Assembly (NCBI GenBank): GCA_022866185.1
Contig: JALHUG010000239.1
Span: forward strand, 1-13,556
Reading direction: 5' to 3'
Origin: Dehalococcoidia bacterium
GTDB lineage: Bacteria; Chloroflexota; Dehalococcoidia; SM23-28-2
DNA length: 13,556 bases
Numbering within the stretch: the first letter of the stretch is position 1; each line of letters opens with the position of its first letter. Shown here in pieces: positions 5,915 to 12,415 of this stretch. The notes beneath the pieces were generated by a model. That model had not been told where the DNA came from, did not search any database, and worked only from the letters and a program-made list of their open reading frames with translations. The position numbers and the translations under genes were made by a program.

Positions 5915-8248
5915 TCCGCGTGTCCAGGACTTCCGTCCGGCGACGAACGGGTTGACCCGCAGGCGGCCGTCGCAGCCCGGTCGCGGGCAGTCGATCTCCT
6001 GACCGAGCCAGCCCTCCTCCAGCGGCAGGTACTGCAGGCAGGCCGGGCAGCGCATGGTAGGCCCCTGGCCAAAGTCCGCTGCGGTCACGATGATGGGGCC
6101 GTACTCGATGCCCACGAGGTCGATGAAGTAGACGTTTCCGCCTCGGTCGCCACAGATGGCGAGGGCCCGTCCAGGGTGCAACGCTACGCAATATGCGGCG
6201 TCCAAGAGTGGGAGGGTGGCCTGCTCCTCCCCCGTCTCCGCATCCCAGACCTTGAGCGTCCCGTCCTCGCTCGCCGAGACGATGAAGGAACCGTCGGGGC
6301 TGTTGACGCAGGCCCGGACCGCGCCAGTGTGGCCCACCAGTGTGGCCCGCACTCGCCCCGTTCGGACGTCCCAGATTCTGAGCGTCCCATCCTCGCTCGC
6401 CGAGACAGTGAAGGAGCCGTCAGGGCTCATGGCGCAGGCCCGGACCGCGCCAGTGTGGCCCACCAGTGTGGCCCGCACCCGGACCGCTTCTAGATCCCAC
6501 ACTCTGACCAGATCGTGACTTGCGAACACGACGAAGGAGCCGTCAGGGCTTATGGCGTGCGCAGACGGGAAACCTTCGCCAGCGACGCGGGAGCCTTCGA
6601 GGGTACACTTCTCTGTGCCGTTATCAACATCCCAGATCTTGAGGACTCTGCGTCCGCTGACCTCCGATTTGCCTTCCGCAACGACGAAGGAACCATCGGG
6701 ACTGATCGCACACCTCCCCCATCCGTAGCCCGTCTTGAGGGTGCGCCGCTCGCTGCCCGTCGCCATATCCCAGATCTTCAGGGTCTCGTCGAGACTAGTC
6801 GACGCTATGAAGGAGCCGTCGGGGCTGATGTCGCAGTCGCTAATCCCAAGAGCGTGACCTATGAGGGTTGCCCGCACTTCGCCGCTCGCCACGTCCCAGA
6901 TCTTCAAGGTCGTGTCCTCGCTGGCCGTGACGACCCGGCATCCGTCCGTGCTCACTGCACACGATGTGACGGGAGCGTTGTGTCCCTCTGCACCGGCTCC
7001 TTTGTCGCCAGCCGCAGCAACCGCCGCGTCCCAGATCTTGAGCGTCCCATCCCGACACCCCGAGACGATGAAGGAGCCGTCGGGGCTGATCGCGCAGTCC
7101 GCAACCCAGAAACTGTGACCTCTCAGAGTGGTTCTCTCGTCGCCAGTGGCGGCGTCCCAGACCTTCAAGGTGTTGTCCCAGCTGGCCGACACGATGATGG
7201 TGCCATCGGGGCTGACCGAGCACCCTTCGACTTCGCTGAGATGGCCCTTAAGGGCGGCCCGCTCACTCGAAGTGGCAACATCCCACACTGCAAGGCTTTG
7301 TCGCGGCGCTGCGCCACCCGGCGTCCAGACAGTTGCCCTTCCGTTTGGAGGACGCGCGGGGCCCCAACGCCATGACATTCCGGGCTCCAAATCGCCGCTC
7401 GCAGCAACGACAAGCGAGCCGTCAGGGCTGATCGCGCAATCGGACACCAAATACTGCGCCGGATCCGTCAAGATCGCACGAATCTCGCCGCTGGCGGCAT
7501 CCCAGATTATCAGAGCGTGTCCGCTCGCCGAAACGACGAAGCAGCCGTCAGGACTGATCGCACAGGCATTGATCACGCCTCTGTGGCCTTCGAGGATCGA
7601 CCGGGCTTCGCCGGTCGCGACGTCCCAGATCCTGACGGTTTTGTCCCAACTGGATGAAACGATGAATACTCCTCGTGGGTCTATTGCACAGTCTGACACC
7701 GCAGCTGTGTGCCCTGTCAGGGTCGCCCGCTCCAGCCCGCTATCCGCATCCCAGATCTTCAGAGTGCGATCCGTGCTGGCGGAAACCACAAACGATCCAT
7801 CGGGGCTTACGTCACAGCCGAGGACCCAGCCGCGGTGGCCTCTCAGAATTGCACGTTCCACGCCATTATTTGAATCCCAAATCCTCAAGGTTTGGTCAGA
7901 GCTTGCGGAAACGATGTAGGTGCCGTCTGGGCTAATCGCGCAGCGCAAGACAGCGCCAGCGTGGCCTGCCAGGGTTCGGATGAGCGCCTCCGACTCCCGC
8001 AGGCGGGTCCTGGTCCGAAGCCACGGGGCGGCACCGGGGGCGCTCCTCCGCGCCAGCTCCGGCGCCAGCACGTCGGGCACCGGCTCGTCCTCCCATTGCA
8101 GCCGGTTGTACATCTGCGTCCAGAGCAGGTCGGGCCGCTGCTGCAGGTTGTGCGTCTCACGACGCAACGCTCGGGCGAAGGCCTCCAGGGTCGCTCGGCG
8201 GTCGGCCAGGTCTGACTTCCTAGACTCAGCTTCCCTACTATCGCTCAT
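5912..8248 (-). CDS. WD40-repeat protein B with shared N-terminal domain and C-terminal zinc-ribbon-like tag
   Basis: A 778-residue paralogue of the protein at 925-3309. Residues about 17-94 match its N-terminal domain closely (DRRATLEAFARA, RPDLLW, YNRLQWEDEPVPD). Residues 95-679 carry 13 recognisable WD40 repeats, then a degenerate blade. The C-terminal tag follows (YGPIIVTAADFGQG; C734, C737, C754, C759; RVNPFV). The repeats are far more diverged than in protein A: several lack GH or WD residues, and repeat 5 carries an insert of about 30 residues (roughly 286-317, rich in G, P, R and W). Repeats 12 and 13 remain nearly identical, including a 46-bp exact DNA match. The ATG overlaps the stop of the RyR/AAA+ gene as ATGA, which suggests translational coupling, and the DUF4062-NACHT gene starts 37 bp downstream. 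It is probably a cytosolic sensor or scaffold subunit. The basic tail KSWTRG lacks the aromatic WWxFW end of protein A. Confidence 0.92.
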   Translation of the reverse strand: MSDSREAESRKSDLADRRATLEAFARALRRETHNLQQRPDLLWTQMYNRLQWEDEPVPDVLAPELARRSAPGAAPWLRTRTRLRESEALIRTLAGHAGAVLRCAISPDGTYIVSASSDQTLRIWDSNNGVERAILRGHRGWVLGCDVSPDGSFVVSASTDRTLKIWDADSGLERATLTGHTAAVSDCAIDPRGVFIVSSSWDKTVRIWDVATGEARSILEGHRGVINACAISPDGCFVVSASGHALIIWDAASGEIRAILTDPAQYLVSDCAISPDGSLVVAASGDLEPGMSWRWGPARPPNGRATVWTPGGAAPRQSLAVWDVATSSERAALKGHLSEVEGCSVSPDGTIIVSASWDNTLKVWDAATGDERTTLRGHSFWVADCAISPDGSFIVSGCRDGTLKIWDAAVAAAGDKGAGAEGHNAPVTSCAVSTDGCRVVTASEDTTLKIWDVASGEVRATLIGHALGISDCDISPDGSFIASTSLDETLKIWDMATGSERRTLKTGYGWGRCAISPDGSFVVAEGKSEVSGRRVLKIWDVDNGTEKCTLEGSRVAGEGFPSAHAISPDGSFVVFASHDLVRVWDLEAVRVRATLVGHTGAVRACAMSPDGSFTVSASEDGTLRIWDVRTGRVRATLVGHTGAVRACVNSPDGSFIVSASEDGTLKVWDAETGEEQATLPLLDAAYCVALHPGRALAICGDRGGNVYFIDLVGIEYGPIIVTAADFGQGPTMRCPACLQYLPLEEGWLGQEIDCPRPGCDGRLRVNPFVAGRKSWTRG
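6307..6352. repeat. 46-bp direct repeat in WD40 gene B, copy 1
   Basis: Identical to 6433-6478, one 126-bp unit away. It encodes RATLVGHTGAVRAC at the start of WD40 repeat 13. It is the only strongly homogenised pair I saw in the otherwise diverged array of protein B. Confidence 0.9.
6433..6478. repeat. 46-bp direct repeat in WD40 gene B, copy 2
   Basis: Exact match to 6307-6352, encoding the same stretch at the start of WD40 repeat 12. Confidence 0.9.
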
Positions 8249-10941
8249 GGCCTCTGGGTTCCTCCGTGCAGCTTCACAACCGCGTAGCCGGCCCTTGCCG
8301 CTATCTGTGGAATCCCCCTGATCAGGTCCCGGTCGGTGTCCTTGATCTCATCCGGCACCTCTTCCCACTCCACTAGATACGGGTTGCGTCTCGGGTCGTC
8401 ATCTGTAGGCATCCCCGGCGTAAACCCCGCGGCCAGCCTGTCCTCCATCCACAACTCATGTTCAAGGCGCGCCATCTTCTCGAGGTCATCTGGAGGGAAC
8501 TCCAGGGGTGGTTCGCTGCTGCGCGAAGGGATCATCACATACCCGGCTGCCGCCAGCTTCTTGGGGATGTTGCGCACATTCACCCGGTTCGCTTCCTTGT
8601 ATGTCTCGAGAAGGTCGGCGTAGGGCACCAGCAGCGGATGGGTCTTCTCCGCGTCGTTCCGTGGGCCAAGCTTCCATCCGTCCCGTCTTCTGCCTTCGCA
8701 GTAGATATCGTGTGCTGACTCAGCCATCTTCTCCAGCAGGTCCCCTTCGAGTTCGGTCTGTTGGGCCAGCGATAGGAACTCTCGGCCGTCGACATGAAGA
8801 TCGAGCTGGGCTTCTGCAGGCAGGGAAGAACGTTCGAAGCTGGTCCTACCGGCGAGAAGGCTCATGCCAACGATGGCTTCCATGGAGCGCACCCCATGCT
8901 TGTACACTCGGGTGTGCAGCAAGGCGCGCAGGACGCCCGGATCGATGCTCGGTACCTCGCCGCCATTCTGTCTCTGAAAGATCTGAGGAGCAGTGCGCTG
9001 GAGAACAAGACGGAGCATGATGGCGCGGCGTATGACGTGGTACGGGTCAGCTTTGTTTTCCGCGCTGACTTGCGGGTTGGGGCCCAGGATGTTGACATAT
9101 CCTTTCAAGCGGCTGATGAAATCGGGCCCTTTCATCTTCACGAACTCGTCGGGATGACCTAGGACGGTGGGGAAGTCCTCCATTCGCGCGCAAGTCCCCC
9201 CCGCGAACACGAAGATGCAACGCCCGATGGGGTGAGTGATCTGTCCGTGCTGAAACTTGCCGTCCTGCATGGGGGCGAGGAAGTACCGCAGCCAGCCCAG
9301 GGGTTGACCATCGAGGGCTGTATCGAACTCGTCCCAGAAGACGAGCGGTATCTTTCCGGCCAGCCCGATGTCCCTCACCTGGTGCAGGGCATCGAGCAGG
9401 CCTTCGTGGCCGCCGATCTGGGATAGGTTGAACTCCAAGGGCGTGATGTCGTCTGGGCAGACCGAATTGGCGACTTGCTTCACGCCGAACGACTTGCCGG
9501 ATCCAGGCGGTCCGAACACGGCAATGGAAAGGGGGCGGTCCTGCGCCTGCCTGCAGTACTCCGCGATGAGGCTGCGGATGCTGCGAAAACTCTCGATCTC
9601 TCGTCGGTCCGCAGTGACAAGCTTGGCAAACTGCCCAAGCGGCACGCCCTCCAGGGCGGCCTCTACCCCCTTCAGGACGATCTCCTGTGCCACCTTGTCC
9701 AGGGTATCGGTGTACCGATCTGTGAGGATGCTCCAGAGACCCGCCTCCGGCTCCGTTGTTGCCTGGGAAGCGGGTCTGGCCAGGAATCGGGCAGGATCCT
9801 GTACTTCGGCGACCGCGAACTGGGGTTCGGCGCTGGCCAGCGAATCGGCAATCAGCCCGGCGGGAAAGATGAGGTTACGCTGGCCCGTCGAAGTGGTCTG
9901 CTCTTCGTAGCCCTTCTCATGCAGCAGGCGCATCGCGGTCAGCCCGGACTGGATGCCGCGCCGAAGGTCCGGCATCGCAGGGTCAAGCATCATCTGGCGG
10001 GCAATCGCGGCGGTCAGGCAGGAAGTGTAGCCGATCATGCGCCCGGGGCGTTCTTGGTCCCACATGCCCTCAACGATCTTGGGGTCGAAGAAGAGAGTGC
10101 ACTTCATTTCGCTCTCGTTGGCAGAGCCCCGTTCGCTCTCGGCCTTTGCCCGCGAGAGGAGAAAGGCTGCGGCAGTGTCAAGGGAGATGACTACGTGGGC
10201 GCATCGCGAAAGGGCGTTGACACGAGGGTTGTGGGTGAGTTCCCAGAACAGGTCCTGGGCGGTGCGCTCCCACGACAATTCCCGGCTGATCTGCACCTCC
10301 GTACGCCGCAGGTCGTTCACTGTCATGACCACGATGAGGCGGTCGGCGCAATTGTCCCGCAGGCGTTGCCAAAGAGCCCCTTGGGCCACGGGCCGCGCCA
10401 TCTTCAACAAGATCGGCGCACGACATTCGTCCCCAGAAACCGCTTGGGGCCACAGCCCAGGCTGAGCCCGAAACCCGAGGGCGGCATCATCGATTACGAC
10501 CAGGTCAGCCTCCGGAGTATCGCCGACCACCCGCTGCCAGTCAGCAGGTCCATCCACTGGGCTCGGGTCCAGGCCCAGGAACTCGTCCACGCGCCAGCTT
10601 GATTCTTGGCCGCGCGCTCCAGATCCTTTGCCCTGGCTGAACTGGGACCACAAGGCATATGAGTGATGGAAGCGATCGTCGAGGGGATGGACGGGTTCTG
10701 TTGGGCTGCCCATCTTGAGGACGGCCCAGTCCACCTTCCCATCGCGGCGCATGGTGTTGGCAACAGCCTCGATCAGGACTGCCAGCATCGCCGCGCCTCC
10801 AGGCTGCCAGGAGGCCCGAGTACGATCGTCTGCATTCCACGCTGGCAGCGGTTCCTTCAGACGGCGGATGCGGGCGAGGTTCCAGTCCATCGTCACATCC
10901 CCGGTGACAACGACCTTCGGCGAGCGCTCTGCGTTTGCCAT
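8245..10941 (-). CDS. PfkB-like / AAA+ ATPase / tandem RyR domain protein
   Basis: The protein is 898 residues from the preferred ATG, which has AAGGAGG five bases upstream; an ATG five codons earlier (10956) has no Shine-Dalgarno. Numbering here is from the longer form. Residues 12-270 resemble a PfkB/ribokinase-like fold: VVVTGDVTMDW near 15, PGGAAMLAVLI near 52, DLVVIDDAALGFR near 151. I cannot tell whether it is catalytic. Residues 440-690 are an AAA+ module with Walker A GPPGSGKS (482-489), Walker B IPLVFWDEFD (536-545) and sensor-1-like FVFAGGTC (582-589). Two RyR domains follow: about 742-810 (AHDIYCEGRRRDGWKLGPRN, HPLLVPYADL) and about 825-895 (HELWMEDRLAAGF, NPYLVEWEEVPDEIKDTDRD). 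RyR domains occur in ryanodine receptors and in bacterial proteins, some in conflict-system settings, where ligand recognition has been proposed. As first gene of the cluster, it may be the regulator or ATP-driven partner of the WD40 and NACHT proteins. Confidence 0.88.
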   Translation of the reverse strand: MANAERSPKVVVTGDVTMDWNLARIRRLKEPLPAWNADDRTRASWQPGGAAMLAVLIEAVANTMRRDGKVDWAVLKMGSPTEPVHPLDDRFHHSYALWSQFSQGKGSGARGQESSWRVDEFLGLDPSPVDGPADWQRVVGDTPEADLVVIDDAALGFRAQPGLWPQAVSGDECRAPILLKMARPVAQGALWQRLRDNCADRLIVVMTVNDLRRTEVQISRELSWERTAQDLFWELTHNPRVNALSRCAHVVISLDTAAAFLLSRAKAESERGSANESEMKCTLFFDPKIVEGMWDQERPGRMIGYTSCLTAAIARQMMLDPAMPDLRRGIQSGLTAMRLLHEKGYEEQTTSTGQRNLIFPAGLIADSLASAEPQFAVAEVQDPARFLARPASQATTEPEAGLWSILTDRYTDTLDKVAQEIVLKGVEAALEGVPLGQFAKLVTADRREIESFRSIRSLIAEYCRQAQDRPLSIAVFGPPGSGKSFGVKQVANSVCPDDITPLEFNLSQIGGHEGLLDALHQVRDIGLAGKIPLVFWDEFDTALDGQPLGWLRYFLAPMQDGKFQHGQITHPIGRCIFVFAGGTCARMEDFPTVLGHPDEFVKMKGPDFISRLKGYVNILGPNPQVSAENKADPYHVIRRAIMLRLVLQRTAPQIFQRQNGGEVPSIDPGVLRALLHTRVYKHGVRSMEAIVGMSLLAGRTSFERSSLPAEAQLDLHVDGREFLSLAQQTELEGDLLEKMAESAHDIYCEGRRRDGWKLGPRNDAEKTHPLLVPYADLLETYKEANRVNVRNIPKKLAAAGYVMIPSRSSEPPLEFPPDDLEKMARLEHELWMEDRLAAGFTPGMPTDDDPRRNPYLVEWEEVPDEIKDTDRDLIRGIPQIAARAGYAVVKLHGGTQRP

Positions 10942-10946
10942 GGCGG

Positions 10947-10953
10947 CCTCCTT
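10947..10953 (-). promoter_or_regulatory. Ribosome binding site fixing the start of the RyR/AAA+ gene
   Basis: AAGGAGG lies five bases before the ATG at 10941 and inside the codons that would be used by the alternative ATG at 10956. The upstream ATG has no purine-rich site before it, so the shorter form is preferred. Confidence 0.75.
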
Positions 10954-11038
10954 CATATGCAGTACAGCTTTTGTCTGGGCCTAGTCGGGCTGCGGCAGCA
11001 GCACCGAATCCGCGGTCCCGATATCGGCCATGAATAGG

Positions 11039-12376
11039 TCAGCCCCTCTGCCGGCGCCTCCTGGCGTACCATGCCGCCCCGGCTAACGTGGTGACGCCCA
11101 CGATGAGAGCCGCGAGTACTGCGGCCAGCACGCCCAGGTCAGCGACGAAATCATCCGGTGCTTCCAGAGGAGTACTGGCTACATCAGGCAGCGTGGCCTC
11201 GCCACCCACAGGCCGAGCCAGCGCAGACCTGCAGGTGTAAGGTGAGGCCCCTTCGCAGATACCCCAGAATACCCCCACAGGACCCTCGTTACGTATCTTC
11301 CAATCACCCTCGCGGAATGCCTCGAACAACACCCCACCTCGTCCCATCTCATCCAGCTTTGCCAGGGTCTCCTCCACGACGAGGTGTTGATTGTCCTCGC
11401 TCGCTACTCCACACTGCTGCCCCGTGTGCTGGTTTGTTTCGCTATACCCGTACGGCCCGGCCGGCCAGCCAAACTCGGTCAAGACTACGTCTTTGTCAGG
11501 ATATCTGGCCGACACGTCCATAAGGCGGGCAATGTGGAACTCTGCCGCGTCGGCAGCAGCCGTGCAGGGGAAAAGGCCGGAGTACTTGTTCTCCCACCAG
11601 GGGAAGACGTTGATGCCGATCCAATCCACATCGGCAGAGAGGTCCCACACCCCGCAAGACGACTGGTGAGCGCACCATTCCCACCAGGTGTCTATGCTGG
11701 TTATCGGTTGGGTCACCCCCGCGCTTCGCAGACGGTCTATGCAGTCTCTGATGATGTAATCGAAGTCGACGCCGTAGCGGGTCCGGAACTCGGAGCCGCA
11801 GCTCAGTCGGACGATGGTATCAGGGTATGCCTGGGCGGCCTGGATCCCAGCAGTGATGGAGGCATCGTTTGTCGGACCATCTGTGCTGAGCCAGACAATG
11901 GCAATCACTTTGATGCCTCGTTCTTGGGCGGCCTGAAATGTGTAGTCGAGACCGTTGAGGACTCCGTAGGTCATGATGCATCGGAAGGGGGTCTGGCCAA
12001 TCAGTGCGTCTAGGAGCGCGTCGATCTGGTCGTGGGTGGGATGAGGCCCGAAGTCGGGGTCAAGGTCGCCGACGTAGGGGCCGAAGGCGACACAGCGGAG
12101 GACTTGGTCGCTCTGACGCTCACCCGTCTGGGAACCCGGGAGAGGTGCGGGGAGCACCTCGTCCGCAGTTGCCCGCGCGGGCTCCTCATCTTTGCCGAAG
12201 GAAACGCGGCCAGGCTGGGCAAAGTCCGCGAGAGGCTCGGTTGCCTCGCCAGCCTCCGGGGTACAGGTGAGCATCATCACGGCGAGAGCGGCAAGTGCGA
12301 AGGCGACGTGAATTCCGGCTGGCCTGAATTGACGTGAGCTCACGAACATCTGGAATGTTCTGCTCGCTCGTGCCAT
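11039..12376 (-). CDS. GH17-type beta-1,3-glucanase-like protein, membrane-anchored, with a DUF4062-derived N-terminus
   Basis: A 445-residue protein. The region from about residue 95 to 375 reads as a bacterial-type GH17 TIM barrel: VAFGPYVGDLDPDFG, FRCIMTYG, GIKVIAIVWLSTD, then SCGSEFRTRYG with E196 as the likely acid/base, VVLTEFGWP with E301 as the likely nucleophile, and FEAFREGDWK near 350. The family cleaves or rearranges beta-1,3-glucans. A hydrophobic stretch (24-36) resembles a signal sequence, with C38 in a poor lipobox context. Residues 413-436 form a membrane helix followed by RRRRQRG, so the enzyme is probably held outside the membrane by its C-terminus. Oddly, residues 1-14 (MARASRTFQMFVSS) copy the start of the DUF4062 protein in this window, and the DNA upstream is homologous too. 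The native glucanase start may be lost or may be M10 or V12. No link to the neighbouring immune-like genes is needed to explain its function. Confidence 0.82.
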   Translation of the reverse strand: MARASRTFQMFVSSRQFRPAGIHVAFALAALAVMMLTCTPEAGEATEPLADFAQPGRVSFGKDEEPARATADEVLPAPLPGSQTGERQSDQVLRCVAFGPYVGDLDPDFGPHPTHDQIDALLDALIGQTPFRCIMTYGVLNGLDYTFQAAQERGIKVIAIVWLSTDGPTNDASITAGIQAAQAYPDTIVRLSCGSEFRTRYGVDFDYIIRDCIDRLRSAGVTQPITSIDTWWEWCAHQSSCGVWDLSADVDWIGINVFPWWENKYSGLFPCTAAADAAEFHIARLMDVSARYPDKDVVLTEFGWPAGPYGYSETNQHTGQQCGVASEDNQHLVVEETLAKLDEMGRGGVLFEAFREGDWKIRNEGPVGVFWGICEGASPYTCRSALARPVGGEATLPDVASTPLEAPDDFVADLGVLAAVLAALIVGVTTLAGAAWYARRRRQRG

Positions 12377-12415
12377 CTCATACTCTCTTCCGACTGGCCC
12401 GCCTGGCGCCCGTCA
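12335..12415 (-). repeat. WD40-to-DUF4062 gene junction, truncated copy leading into GH17
   Basis: From the stop of WD40 gene C through codon 14 of the GH17 gene. It is homologous to 5833-5914 across stop codon, spacer, ribosome-binding region and first codons. Similarity ends at the GAGCTC around 12335, after which the frame enters the glucanase signal-like segment. Confidence 0.78.

Noticed and set aside
9475..10602. A 375-codon open frame on the + strand opposite the RyR/AAA+ gene
   Set aside because: It is antisense to the PfkB-like and AAA+ coding region, shows no domain and is explained by GC bias.
11018..11027. Perfect palindrome ccgatatcgg in the gap before the RyR/AAA+ gene
   Set aside because: A single 10-bp palindrome is expected by chance at this scale. 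No second site and no convincing -35/-10 pair were seen nearby, so an operator is not supported.
11384..12013. A 209-codon open frame on the + strand opposite the GH17 gene
   Set aside because: It is antisense to conserved glycosidase motifs, including the region of both catalytic glutamates, and has no features of its own.
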